A stretch of DNA of 64,000 nt from Fragum whitleyi (Eukaryota > Mollusca > Bivalvia > Cardiida > Cardiidae), in NCBI GenBank assembly GCA_948146395.1, contig OX411543.1, positions 54,540,017-54,604,016 of the forward strand, given 5' to 3'. The translations under genes and the position numbers were made by a program. The first letter of the stretch is position 1. Each line of letters begins with the position of its first letter. Below, one piece after another: positions 42,256 through 53,309 of the stretch. The notes beneath the pieces were generated by a model that was not told where the DNA came from, did not search any database, and was given only the letters and a program-made list of their open reading frames with translations.

Positions 42256-42470
42256 AATTTTTCTAGCTATCATTCAAGCTCACGTTACTGACAAGCCAAG
42301 GTTACTGACAAGCCCCATCGGGCGTATATGCCCCGCTCTGCGAAGCTCTTGTTGACTTAAGTCTTTTTTCCACCATCCAGCACTCAACAGCTGAGCGTAG
42401 GCACCTCTAGGCGGTGCTCTTGTTGTAAGAGTTATTACCCTTTTCTGACTTGAATTTTTTGTATTATCCA
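42256..42470 (+). repeat. Tandem short elements ending in hairpin + CTCTTGTT
   Basis: GCCCCGCTCTGCGAAGCTCTTGTT at 42,328-42,353 and GGCACCTCTAGGCGGTGCTCTTGTT at 42,400-42,425 each combine a short hairpin with the CTCTTGTT end. The same ending follows GCACCTGCAGGCGGTG at 51,933. Confidence 0.6.
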
Positions 42471-42944
42471 GCATCCGCAGCCAAGCCTTGGTAAATGTAT
42501 AAAAGCTATTTTCCTATGATTTGTTCCTTTTGTAGAGGCAAAATAGAGGAAAACATTCACCAAAAAACATTTACAGACACCAGCTACATGCAATGATCCA
42601 ACCCAAACAACATTGTGGCCTAATCTATTAATTTACTAGAGGTTGATTTATTTTCTGCAAGCCTCATGAAAAGGACTATTAAATTCATTTGAGGTAAGTA
42701 TTTTTTGTTTTTGCCAAAGTAGACCTTAGGTCCATGACAATTGGTCGAATGACATTTTATCATTCAATTTACTTTGACTAGTATGTTTATCAAGTGCAAC
42801 AATAAAGAACTGTTTTAATCACACTGAACATTATCCAAATACTTTTGACTTTATCACAAAAATAATTTACGGAAAAAAGATTTTACAAAGTGTACTTATA
42901 AAATTTCATTCCATATTTTAGGCATTCAATAGACTTTATATTCT
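42471..42944. other. Intron-like spacer
   Basis: AT-rich, no gene or repeat recognised. Confidence 0.4.
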
Positions 42945-43310
42945 TATTACCCCACTTCAAAGAAGATGGGTGTTTATTGGTTTACCCCTGTCCATCTGTC
43001 TTTCCATCTGTCCCTTACTGAATTTGAGTCCGTGGCATTATCTACTTCCTGTTTAGACTTACAATGGTACAATAAGAAATTTTTGTAACATTTTTCTCAG
43101 GAACCATGAATCACAGCAACTTCAAACTTGGTATGCTTTTATCAGATATAGGTCCTTTATGTCGCTTACTGAATTTGGATTTGTTGTAAATCTTTTTCCT
43201 GTTTTACAACTTAGTTGGTTTTCTGACTTAATATAATACAATGTAAAATTTAGCATCATTCTTATTCTCAGCAGCCATGAACCAGAGCAACTTGAAATTT
43301 GTTTTGACAA
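42945..43310 (+). mobile_element. Pearl-like element with ~175-bp core
   Basis: 5' hairpin TTACCCCACTTCAAAGAAGA then TGGGTGT, a CCATCTGTCTTTCCATCTGT tract and two cores (CAGGAACCATGAATCACAGC, then CAGCAGCCATGAACCAGAGC), each followed by AACTTGAAA/AACTTCAAA. The 3' end is unclear. Confidence 0.65.
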
Positions 43311-43551
43311 TCAAATTAGACAAAAAAAAAAAAAACCCAAAAAATGGATCAGCCAAATGTGGTGCACCAAAAAATCAGGACAGGAATGATTATGCTTTTG
43401 AGTACTTGATCAAAAATCCGGATATCAATAACTGGATTTATCTGAATAAAGTTATTCATATAGATCAGGTCTTTAAATTTATACCTCCAAGAAATCAATA
43501 AATATTCTCATCTTCTCTTAAATAAAACAATTATCCTCTATTAATTTCCAG

Positions 43552-43642
43552 GTATTTCAACAACCCATGTCAGAACCAATCAGGGCTATGGTATAAACTG
43601 ATCTCTTAGAAAAGTGGAACTGTCATGCCTGACAAAGAAAAT
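43552..43642 (+). CDS. Probable terminal coding exon, same gene as 38,740
   Basis: TCTATTAATTTCCAG precedes the exon. Joined to 38,879 the reading continues N-R-YFNNPCQNQSGLWYKLIS and stops at TAG 43,607-43,609. Only this phase stays open across the exon, which supports the junction. The exon closes at a strong donor, GTGAGT at 43,643, just 33 bases past the stop, so either a spliced 3' UTR follows or the stop is a lesion. An ATG at 43,625 could alternatively begin a different first exon. The protein family is unknown to me. Function is not assignable. Confidence 0.42.
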
Positions 43643-43739
43643 GTGAGTATTTTATCACTTTAATTTCACCAAGTTGTGAAAAAAGAAAAGATTCCATGTA
43701 AATAAATATTTTGAGGACAATAGTTTTTCATCTACAACA

Positions 43740-44000
43740 AGAGCCGTATTTTCAAATGTGGTAGAGCATCTAAAGTACATGGAGGTATGCAACTACAAAC
43801 ATAATCACACTTTGAATATGCACATAGGATTCATACATAAGTTTGCTACGGTTTCTAGTTTCATACATATGAGATAAATATGCTCTCTTCATTACTTATA
43901 ATTAAATGTCAATGATGCAAAAGCATGTAAATATTTGTCAATAAAGAAACAGATTTCTCCAGGGATTACTCTTTGTGTAAGGTTACAAAATAGCTGGATA
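43740..44000 (+). repeat. Dispersed repeat S, copy 2
   Basis: GGAGGTATGCAACTACAAAC, TAGTTTCATACATATGAGAT, GCTCTCTTCATTACTTATAA and AATAAAGAAACAGATTTCTC keep the order seen at 36,162-36,350. The hairpin is partly degraded. Confidence 0.65.
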
Positions 44001-44589
44001 CTGAAAATTATTTTCATTTAGAAATAAAACAAATCTTTCAGCCATTCAGAATTCATGAATTTTGATGGATACAACCAATATCAATTGTTCAACCTGATCT
44101 TTGTCCATACCTCCTTCCAAAACAGGAATGTTCCAGTTTCAGGATAACAAGGTTTACAAACACATGTTATTTTATTTCAGTTATATACAGAGATGTAACA
44201 GGGGAGCCATAATATTGCTTGAACTTTTATTTGCTTTTGGAGATGAAAGACTTGCTTATTATTTCCAACAGAACATTTTGAGATAGTGAAATACTACAAA
44301 GTGGCATGTGTGAATTTCCATTTATTCATCTCTAACAAAGTATTTACCCTTAAAACCAATACTCCCAGAAGGAGGTTAGTTTGTAACACGAGATGGTGCA
44401 AAGAGACAAGAAACTACAGCTGAGATCAAACTATGAATAATCAAAACTTAAATACTCTGAAAAAACATACCCATGAAGTTAATACTAACAAGTACCCACA
44501 ACAAAGTCTTTGGAAGATAAAAAACAAAGGAAAAGATTGTCAACAAGATCATGTTATTCTAAAAAACCACGTGGACAATACCTTATCAT
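44001..44589. other. Intron-like spacer
   Basis: No repeat or gene recognised. Confidence 0.35.
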
Positions 44590-45345
44590 TTCAGAACTGC
44601 TGAAATAGTCTATGGACAATCATCATCAGACTTAATTGCTGTAACAATCTGTGGACAATCATTACCCTCTTCAGACTTGCTGTAACAATCTGTGGATAAT
44701 CGTTACCCTCATCAGACTTGCTGTAACAATCTGTGGATAATCGTTACCCTCTCCAGACTTACTTTGAGAATCTATGGACAATCGTTACTCTCTTCAAACT
44801 AGCTGTGAGAATCTTTAGACAATCATTCATCCCTTCAACTAGCTGTAAAAGTCTTTGAACAATTGACACTCTTCAAATTTGCTGTAAGAATCTATGGATA
44901 ATCCCTCATTCCTTATGAGAGTCTATGGACAATCGTTACTATCTTCAGAATTACTGAAAGAATCTATCGACAATCGTTAATATGTTTAGACTGGCTGTAA
45001 GTCCATGGAGAATCATTACTCTCTTCAAACTTGCTGTAAGAAACTTTGTACAATCAATACTGTCTTCAGACTTGCGGTAAGAATCTATGGACCATTTTTC
45101 ATCCCTTCAGACTTGCTGTAAGGAGCTATGGACATTGCTAATTCCTCCATCCTTGCGTTAAGAGTCTATGGACAATAATTGTACTCTATACTGAGTGAGG
45201 CTGAGACTCTTTGGACAATCTTTCATCCATTCAGACTTGCTGTAAAGAGCTGACAACCGCTCATCCCTTCGTCCTTGCTGTAAGAGTCTATAGACAATCG
45301 TTTCTCTGTTCAGATTTGCTGTAAGATTCCATGGACAATCATTGT
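44590..45345 (+). repeat. ~41-bp minisatellite, about 18 units
   Basis: CTTGCTGTAAGAATCTATGG then ACAATCGTTACTCTCTTCAGA repeats with substitutions and a few deletions. The three units at 44,637-44,760 are the most similar. Not coding. Confidence 0.9.
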
Positions 45346-45469
45346 AAAACTTGCCAGAATCGCCATTTATAGTTATATTCTATTTTAATCAATGAATACA
45401 ATATTTGATGATAAATAAGACAGGTCATTTTGGTAGCATATTTGTATAGATTGTTGCATTAGTTAAACT

Positions 45470-45769
45470 GAATCCTATGATGTGCAAACAAATTTGAATA
45501 ATCTCAGTGAGACGATTCTGAATCCTATGATGTGCAAACAAATTTGAATAATCTCAGTGAGACGATTCTGAGTCCTATGATGTGCAAACAAATTTGAATA
45601 ATCTCAGTGAGACGATTCTGAATCCTATGATGTGCAAACAAATTTGAATAATCTCAGTGAGACGATTCTGAGTCCTATGATGTGCAAACAAATTTGAATA
45701 ATCTCAGTGAGACGATTCTGAATCCTATGATGTGCAAATAAATTCGAATAATCTCAGTGAGACGATTCT
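45470..45769 (+). repeat. 50-bp tandem repeat, six units
   Basis: GAATCCTATGATGTGCAAAC, AAATTTGAATAATCTCAGTG, AGACGATTCT repeats exactly every 50 bp. Units 3 and 5 carry GAGTCC instead of GAATCC; unit 6 has two further changes. The TCTCAGTGAGACGATTCT part recurs singly at 3,752 and 39,495. Confidence 0.97.
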
Positions 45770-45777
45770 AATTGTTG

Positions 45778-45852
45778 AAATGGGTTAGTGCACAACAATT
45801 TTAACTGCCTATATGCTTATAGGCAGTTAAAACTGTTTTGCACTTGGCCATC
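45778..45852. repeat. Palindrome family P74, variant copy
   Basis: GTGCACAACAATTTTAACTG, CCTATATGCTTATAGGCAGT, TAAAACTGTTTTGCACTTGG then CCATC. Relative to 34,252, both arms carry TTTTAACTGCC and GTGCA. It lies 8 bp after the 50-bp array. Confidence 0.8.
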
Positions 45853-45964
45853 AAAATATTATTATTTACATTGAACTTACAATAGTTTTGGTCAAGTCCC
45901 TATTGAAAATGTTCTAATTTTTGTAAGGAATTTTTTTTCTTTTGAGAGTTGTTGTCATATTCGT

Positions 45965-46141
45965 ATTTAGGCCTTGTCATTCTGTTCACAGCATATTCTT
46001 GATGTACACAAAGCTAAGGCAGATAAGTATAGACTAAGATCAGCCTGCACAAATTTGCTGACTGATCTTAAGTGTGGAATTATGTAAAATGAGGTGTATA
46101 TATTTGAAACAAAATTTTAATTCAACAGGATAATGGTTAAC
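45965..46141 (+). mobile_element. Remnant of piggyBac-type MITE pb2
   Basis: CCTTGTCATTCTGTTCACAG, GACTAAGATCAGCCTGCACA and TTCAACAGGATAATGGTTAA keep the order and ends of family pb2 in eroded form. Confidence 0.55.
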
Positions 46142-46439
46142 TATTTGTGCTTTTCATGGTTTATCCTCTACCCTGCATATTGGAAGGTATTTTGTCTACA
46201 ATTCTTTTGAATAATAATGTACAATTGATAGTTCCTTAGTTCCCTTCTACTGGTTTTCCTGAAACTTTAGAAATCTCCTTATTTAAATTTAGAAATCTCA
46301 TTATTATCCTTTCGGAGCCCCCTTATTAAGCTTTAGAAGTCTCCGTATTAAACTTTAGTAGGAGTCCCCATATTAAATTTTAGAATTCTCCTTATTTAAC
46401 TTATGAAGACAATCTTAAAAAATGATTTGGTATAAAGGG

Positions 46440-47350
46440 AGCCCTTTTTGTCCAATAATTGCCCCAACGGGGTACGGACAAAAGCCCACTAGGTCAAAAG
46501 CCCACTGGGACAAAACCCCAGCGGACAAAAGCCAACTGGGACATAAACGATTCTGAATTCTGAATTTGTCCTACACTCGCCCCAACACTCACAACATACT
46601 TCATCTGAAATGGCAGTTGCATCAAGACCTCCTTTCAACCTTTTGTACATCTTTTTTTTTAACCACTGCATCAGTTCATAAGTAGCAAATCTACTTTGGA
46701 AAATGTTTTGCTGAAAATACAGAAAATAAAGATAACCTTTTGCCAAAGTTTTAAAAGTATGATATCTTTATTAAAATCTAAATAATGATATCAAAACTAA
46801 AGTAACAATATCTAAACTTGAATAAAATGATTTAAATCTAAACTAGATAAAATATAATTATAAATCATAATTAAACTTAAGGAATGAATAAATTAAAATT
46901 AGGTATTATGATTTCATTAAATATATTCCAACATGTTCTTAAAAAATCATAACTAAACTTAAGGGATAAATAAATTAAAATTAGGTATTATGATTTCATT
47001 TAATATATATTCTAACATGTTCTTTAAAAATCATAATTAAACTTAAGGGATAAATAAATTAAAATTAGGTATTATGATTTCATTTAATATATTCTAACAT
47101 CTTATTAATAATGCAATTAATAAGATATAGAAATCATGAAATAAATAAAGTAATGTATATCATAAAATGAAATATACTTGGTATATATTGATTAAATCCT
47201 ATTTATGAATAGGTGATTACAGATAATTTTCTAGTGCCTAGAACAGATACTCTTCTAGGCACTATTTATAAATATTTTCTGATCTAGATGGAGGTACCTA
47301 TGAACTGATGTGGTTATTGTAATTGTAACTTTTTCATTATTACACTTTCA
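46440..47350 (+). repeat. Dispersed repeat Q, copy 2
   Basis: A short AAAAGCCCACTGGGACAAAA array (46,480-46,540) takes the place of the minisatellite of copy 1. Then CTTCATCTGAAATGGC, TACTTTGGAAAATGTTTTGC, three ~83-bp tandem units (46,866-47,105; AAATTAAAATTAGGTATTAT), and TCTAGGCACTATTTATAAAT then TTCTGATCTAGATGGAGG. Confidence 0.7.
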
Positions 47351-47599
47351 CCCCCTCCCTCCTCCTCTGCCCCAGCTATTGTGGACCAGGTTTAAGCAGC
47401 ATATAAAACAACCCCTCTCTCACAGGTTGAATATACCTGACAGTAGGGCCGAAGTGGCAGATTCATGATTTGTGAGCAGAGAAAGTAGCTTGCTCCATGT
47501 TGATTTAAAACTTGTTATGGTCACTTACTCACATCCACCAAGCACAGAGAGAAAATGTCTGAGACAAACAAAATCCTTTTATCATCAACTATCATATCC

Positions 47600-47990
47600 T
47601 TTACACTTTTGTCTTCAATGTGGTTGAGCCTTACCTAGGCATTAAAATCTAATTAAGGATTCAGTGTGTCCTTCAAATGCCACTACTTTTTTTATGTACC
47701 CAAATAAGCAACTCCTACAGAACAAAGCATTTCCACCAACTCCTGTCTGGTAAACACCACTGTGATCTTTTTCCTGTTTTATTTAGCACATTCAAATGGT
47801 TACAAGCAAGTGCAAGTGGGATATAATTTGCAAGCATATCTTTGTCTTCCCCATGTTCACCCACAAGCCCCTTAATTATCTCCATCGCTGCTTTCCACGT
47901 CTGAGTTCCTCCATGGGTTTTGTACTGATCCTCAGGTCATCTGCATACAGCAGCTCCCATTGACAACCAGCGTATTTTGATTCAGACACC
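47600..47990 (-). pseudogene. Decayed LINE reverse transcriptase fragment
   Basis: On the minus strand 47,985-47,890 reads GCQWELLYADDLRISTKPME and ELRRGKQRW. YADD (47,936-47,947) is the RT catalytic box. One frame over, GLWVNMGKTKI is the usual downstream RT segment. Further on (47,707-47,760) GVYQTGVGGNALFCRSC resembles the Cys-rich C-terminal motif of some invertebrate LINEs. At least two frameshifts and a large deletion separate these parts, so it is dead. It is a different family from the LINEs at 17,920 and 60,942. Confidence 0.75.
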
Positions 47991-48014
47991 ATTATCACAA
48001 TGATGGAAAGCACT

Positions 48015-48275
48015 CATTCAGTTATCCCTTTGCCTGCTGAATTTAAATTTTGTTTCAAACTAGTTGTCAATTTTTGTGACATTTTAATGAGTGAAGGCTG
48101 CACATCTGTGCAAGCTGATCTTAGTCTAAACTGTCTGTCAAAACTGTGTACAACTGGAATGTGTTGTATGGCCTATTTTACTGCTCATGTTCCTGCACAA
48201 TGTCTGTTATATCCTGGATGTTATTCTAAAATTCTTGATGTTGATGTATGGGCAGTTAAAACTATTTTGCTCTAA
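48015..48275 (+). mobile_element. pb2-like MITE remnant and P74 half-palindrome
   Basis: TTATCCCTTTGCCTGCTGAA and GCTGATCTTAGTCTAAACTG match the pb2 element. GGGCAGTTAAAACTATTTTG at 48,250 matches one arm of P74. The 91-codon open frame across it is incidental. Confidence 0.45.
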
Positions 48276-48354
48276 TCATTGATATAGAATAAATATATAT
48301 ATCTTTTGTACTTCAACATTAAATTGTCAAATTATGGTTAAAACAGTTTTATGT

Positions 48355-48640
48355 AGAATTGCGTTGTGTCTGTCCATGTGTCGGGTTGTAAACTTTTTCT
48401 TTAAAAATTTTCTCCTCAGAAGCTACTGGATGAATGATTATTTAGTAACCCTTTATCAGTCTGCAAACAAATCTTGTGAACGGATGAAAATTTGGTCATT
48501 TTTCTATATGTTATATAGTGGAAACTTTAAAAATCATTTTCTTAGAATGTATTTGATGGGTATCAACCAAGTTTCACTGGAATGATACTCAAGTGACCCT
48601 TTAATTCAGGCCTGTGGAGCGACTCAAGCCATTCATGACT
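48355..48640 (+). mobile_element. Pearl-like fragment related to 49,804
   Basis: GTCTGTCCATGTGTCGGGTT, GTAAACTTTTTCTTTAAAAA, TTTTCTCCTCAGAAGC, and the end CCTGTGGAGCGACTCAAGCC match the 49,804 element with a single core. Confidence 0.6.
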
Positions 48641-49323
48641 TTTAAAAAAAATTGATATTTTAACTTTGTTATTCTGGTAAATGTTTTGTCAAAAAATAAA
48701 GTAATTTGTGAGAAACCATTTAGAAAAGTTAAGCTAGATATCCTGATAATTTAGCAAGCTAATCATAGAACCAAGTGATGGTTAAATTGACTACACTAAA
48801 GTGATGATAGTAGGTTAAAGAACACTATTGGATAACCTCAAACATAAGGAGTCTGAAGGGAAGTTCAAGTTAAATTGGGATGAATGCGCAGGGTTTTCCA
48901 GAGATTTTTTGCCTTAAAGGGTTTTTTATCTCTGGTTTTTAAGCCAGCGCTAATTTTTGAAAATGTGTATTGCAGAACACAAGTGATTTGTTGGATATGA
49001 ATTAAAGTTAAAGTTGAACTTCCAATTAACTTCCTGATTTTGTAAATACAAGTACATGTATAAGTATGTAATTTTATTTCATCTATTCATTAGGATATAC
49101 ATTTCCAAATTCATTTTTGTTAAGCCATATGTTTGTCAAGTGTTGCTAATATTAAATACATCTTTTTGTTATTGTAGTTTTGTGTGTCTTATGTACAGAA
49201 AGTCCGCAACTGAGCATAGCCGAAAATAAAAACGTCGGTCTGGCTAAAACCGATGCAGACAAGTAATATTGATTTTATTGATTTTAAATGCGCTAACTCC
49301 TAGGCCAAAGGGCAGTAATTTTT
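48641..49323. other. Spacer, no gene recognised
   Basis: AT-rich. GTCCGCAACTGAGCATAGCC then GAAAATAAA at 49,201 recurs as TCCGCAGCTGAGCAGAGCTG then AAAATAAA at 52,222. Confidence 0.4.
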
Positions 49324-49397
49324 GACGGCTCAGCACCAAACAGTTGTAACTGCCTATAAGAATATTGGAAGTTAAAACTGTTTCATGCTGATCTATC
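49324..49397. repeat. Palindrome family P74, copy with mismatched right arm
   Basis: GACGGCTCAGCACCAAACAG, TTGTAACTGCCTATAAG then AATATTGGAAGTTAAAACTG and TTTCATGCTGATC. The arms differ at several places, unlike other copies. Confidence 0.7.
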
Positions 49398-49656
49398 TTT
49401 ATCTTACCTGATGCAAATGATAGAAGTTATATTTAAACTGAGTAGAAGCTAAGCATAAAGGGAAGAGCAGTGGTCCATTCCTTCATTATTTTGAATTTTA
49501 AAGAAATAGCAAGAAAAAGTGTAGGTTAATCATGCAACCTTATATTTTCCAAGCTAAGGTTCTATAGATCCACTTAATTTGTTCCTTACATTTATAAGGA
49601 ACAAAGTGGAGTTAAGGAACCTTGGATTGAAAATGGTGAATCCTGAGAGAAATGTC

Positions 49657-51132
49657 TTAACCCTTGTCATGCTGAACCTGAATTATTCCTGCTTTGGCAG
49701 GAGCTGAAGACCAACATCAGCCTGCACATATGTGCAGTCTTATGTTAGTCTACACCACCTGTTTCTCACTTTCAAACCAGAATTGTCAATAGATTTAGTT
49801 TTTAGCTCCACTGGCCGAAGGCCAGAGAGCTATTGTCATGGCGGTGTGTCCGTCGTGCGTGTGTCCGTCCGTCCGTCCGTCCGTGCATGCGTCTGTGCGT
49901 AAACTTTTTCTTTAAACATCTTCTCCTCCAAAACCTTTGGGCGGATTTTGATGAAACTTGGTAGAAATGTTCCTTGGGGGACCCTCTTCTAGAATTGTTA
50001 AAGAAATTTTGATTGACCCCCAAATATGGGCGTGGCAGGGCGTGGCATTTTTTCACTTTGAAATCTTTAAAAATCTTCTCCCCCCAAACCGTTGGGCCAA
50101 TTTCAATGAAACTTGGCATGGATGCTCCTTGGGTGACCCTTTACCTAAATTGTTCAAGAAATTTTGATTGACCCCCAAATATGGGCGTGGCAGGGCGGGG
50201 CTTATTTTGAGCCCAAAATCTTTGATTGACATCTTCTCCTGAACCACTGGGCCAATTTCAACCAAACTTTACCAAAATGTTCCTGGGGTGACCCTTTACC
50301 TATATTGTTCAAGGAATTTTGATTGACCCCCAAATATGGGCGTGGCAGGGCGGGGCTTATTTTGAGCCCGAAATCTTTGAATGACATCTCCTGAACCACT
50401 GGGCTGATTTCAACCAAACTTCACCAAAATGTTCCTGGGGTAAACCTTTTCAAAAATTGTTCCTGAAATTTTGATTGGCCCCCAAATATGGGCGTGGCAG
50501 GGCGGGGCTTATCTGAGCCCGAAATCTTTGAACGACATTGAACCATTGGGCCGATTTCAATGAAACTTTACCAGAATGTTCCCTGGAAGACCCTTTCCAA
50601 AAGTTGCTCTCAAATTTTTGATTGGCCCATAAATAAGGGTGTCGCAGGATGGGGCTTATTTTGAGCCAAAATTCTTTGAAGGACATCTCCTCCTGAATCA
50701 CTGGGCTGATTTCAATGAAATTTTACCAGATTGTTCCTTCTGTGACCCTTTTCAAAAATTGTATGCGAAATATTAATTAGCCCTTAAATATTGGCATGTC
50801 AGGGTGTGGCTTATTTTGAGCCCGAAATCTTTGAACTACATCTCCTGATGAAGGTTGGGCCAATTTCAATGAAACTTGAGAATTTTGGTGTGATGTGAGC
50901 CATACCCAGTTAATTGATATAAAATAGGTCTTAAGAGATTTCAAAGTGTTATTTTCATTCAAAGAAAGATTCATTTAATGCAAGTCTAATGATGTTAAAG
51001 CCAGTGGAGCGATACAGGCCCTCTTGGGCCTCTTGTTCAAATAAAAATATTCCTACAGTTGGTACTTTCAGTGCTTTTGCCCTTTGATTTTGAATATTTT
51101 AGCCAAAATTTATTCAGCATGTCAAGGGTTAA
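49657..51132 (+). mobile_element. piggyBac-type MITE pb2 split by a pearl-like element
   Basis: TTAA-CCCTTGTCATGCTGAA at 49,657 and TTCAGCATGTCAAGGG-TTAA ending at 51,132 are inverted ends of one MITE; AACATCAGCCTGCACATATG lies inside. A 1.23-kb pearl-like element sits between GATTTAGTTTT and CAAATAAAA, so the MITE is older. Confidence 0.85.
49804..51037 (+). mobile_element. Pearl-like element, seven ~153-bp cores
   Basis: The 5' hairpin AGCTCCACTGGCCGAAGGCC then AGAGAGCT is followed by a GTCC microsatellite (49,858-49,884). Seven cores start at about 49,917, 50,070, 50,231, 50,384, 50,533, 50,682 and 50,836, with GGGCCAATTTCAATGAAACT, CAAATATGGGCGTGGCAGGG and CGGGGCTTATTTTGAGCCC. The 3' hairpin GGCCCTCTTGGGCC is followed by TCTTGTT. 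Short open frames on both strands follow the core period and are not genes. The structure fits pearl/HINE-like non-autonomous elements, which I place near Helitron/Helentron relatives by inference. Confidence 0.88.
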
Positions 51133-51318
51133 TAATTCTATAAATATAGAAGAGTCCTGATTAAAACCCTTGCTTGATCTAATGGTATTCTTCCTAATAT
51201 TTTGGGATATTAGGGATCCAATGTCACTGTTAGTGTCAAACCCTGAAGAACTCTTATCATCACACAAGTCATCATTCATGGCCTTTTGGAACACCACTCG
51301 GACAATCTCATTATCAAC
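51133..51318 (-). CDS. Possible minus-strand coding segment, unrecognised
   Basis: From 51,318 (after AG at 51,320-51,319 on the minus strand) the reading is VDNEIVRVVFQKAMNDDLCD then DKSSSGFDTNSDIGSLISQN and IRKNTIRSSKGFNQDSS. It is acidic, Ser-rich, soluble-looking sequence unlike the surrounding repeats. It then runs into the MITE end. No pyrimidine tract is obvious before the AG and no donor is identified. It could be an exon relic, a transposon fragment or chance. Confidence 0.22.
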
Positions 51319-51399
51319 CTTGGATGTACATAGACAGACTATTTTTAAAACTTACGGGGAAACCTTGGAAAAACTTAATTACGTCAGTTAAAATGGCTT

Positions 51400-51756
51400 T
51401 ATAGCCCTTGAAACTGTGATCGAAAACATTCAACGTCACCAATGCTACTTGGTTAAGTTACTGATGTGAACGCATCCTAATATAAAAATCCTTACATTCT
51501 TAAATAACGACTGAACTTAATTTTTGAGAATGTTTCATCATTCTTAAAAATTAAGATTTTTCAGCCGTTGTTTACTGAAAAAGATATACAGTGCTAGTTT
51601 CTCTTGCACTGTTTCCACCTAACAAAATGCACGATTTTGGTACATACATCCACCTTACATACAGAGGTCTGTTGCAGTTTATGGAGATGGCCAAGTGATG
51701 TTCCAAATGCATTCATGGCCCAGGATTATAAAACTGGAATTTTTTTTTTTGCTCTG
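51400..51756. other. Spacer, no gene recognised
   Basis: No repeat noted; borders the head-less SINE. Confidence 0.35.
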
Positions 51757-51955
51757 CTGTTAGTCGATAATCGTAGGCCTATACGTGATAGCAGCTGGAG
51801 GCTAGGAAAGGATGTGATAGTTGTAATGGTGAGAGAAATACCAGGAATCCATTGTTAGGTTCTCCAGCCGCTAAAATATAACTGAAAACATGTTGAAAGT
51901 GGCGTTAAACTCTGTTCAATTAACAAAATTGCACCTGCAGGCGGTGCTCTTGTTT
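51757..51955 (+). mobile_element. Head-less SINE family 1 joined to a CTCTTGTTT end
   Basis: The body GATAATCGTAGGCCTATACG through GAAAGTGGCGTTAAACTCTG is intact and the tRNA-like head is missing. Directly downstream lies GCACCTGCAGGCGGTGCTCT then TGTTT, the hairpin end seen at 42,400. Confidence 0.75.
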
Positions 51956-53309
51956 AAAGTTATAATTATATTGATATATAAATGAATTATATTGATATAT
52001 AAATGTATGAGCATAAAGATAATATTAAGATAATATTCTTAACAACTTATTAGTATCATCTTTTGCATTCATTCATTTTTTATAGTAGTATGACGAGATT
52101 AAAGCTTTAATTTTGTATTGAAGTTTAAGAATAAGAATGTCTATAATCTGGGGTCCGGATGCGTTCATACACTGGCTCTAGGGCAAATGTTGGATGAACC
52201 TCCATCTTACAAACAGAAAAATCCGCAGCTGAGCAGAGCTGAAAATAAACGGAAGAGGGGAAGGGGCTAGGATTATTGAAATTGTCAGTTTACAAAAACC
52301 ACTCAGCCAAAGATCTCCTTGTGCTTAGTGGTAGGCATGTTGAGCTTTATTTAGTAAACTTATAATTCTAATATTTCGATTCTGCATTAATTACTTTCAA
52401 CCCTGGCCTACAAATTAAGGATTAATTATGCTAGCTAAGTTACAGAATTAAAGAGCACCCCCAACAGGTGTCAATGCATGGCTGCAGGTGCTGGATGGTA
52501 TGGTACAAAAAATCCAAAATGAAAAGGCATAACTCTTACTAAAATTATTTTAAGAGTTGTCTCCCTTCATAGTCTGGATATTTCTCAGGATTTTGAACAC
52601 ACATTCCAAGTTTCATGAAGTTATCTTCATTAAAAAGTTAAAAACAGACATGACCAATGTTAAAGTTTAAAATGCCAACAACTACACCAATTTGACAATT
52701 CCATAGTTTTTCTCCAAAAACAGTCAAGTTAAAAATCTAAAATCTGAGACGGAATTGAGACTCTATTAACTCATCAGGCTTAAAGCATTGATACCAGCAA
52801 AAGAATATGATATCATTTCACTTGACTAGTGCTGACCTTCAACTATACCTTTGTTAGTTATAAACATTAATTTCTTACCAGGGTATATGACGATTTATTC
52901 CCCGCTGAAAAAAATGTCGCCCTGGCTGTAGTTTTTTTACTGCCTGGAATAAATTGTCATATATCCAGGCAAGAAACCGTATTATGAATTTATTTTACTT
53001 CAAAGTTTTAGGGCTAAATATCCGTCTTCTGCCTATTTAAGGCCTTGGTATAACCTGAATTCTTTTAAGCCACCAATATCCCTTAATGAGCCCCTATGAA
53101 AAGTAATCATGTACAAAGTGACATCATGTATAGTTGTGACGTCACACTACTACACTCTGTGTTGTGATATGAAAGTGTTTCTTGGCTGAACCTGTGAGAA
53201 AGTTGGCAGTTCAATGGAAAAGATTTGTTAAATGTGAAGGAATTTATTGACATCAATATCATTTTTTATTTGCACATAATTAACTGACATGCTTTTAAAC
53301 TGTAGCCTA
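51956..53309. other. Spacer with one ~85-bp palindrome
   Basis: GGTATATGACGATTTATTCC at 52,881 mirrors GGAATAAATTGTCATATATCC ending at 52,964. Repeat-like runs near 52,222 and 52,448-52,570 are shared with 49,201 and 42,430. No gene recognised. Confidence 0.45.

Noticed and set aside
49802..50974. Series of minus-strand frames of 65-105 codons with similar sequence
   Set aside because: They follow the ~153-bp core repeat of the pearl-like element; the shared residues come from the repeat, not from a gene family.
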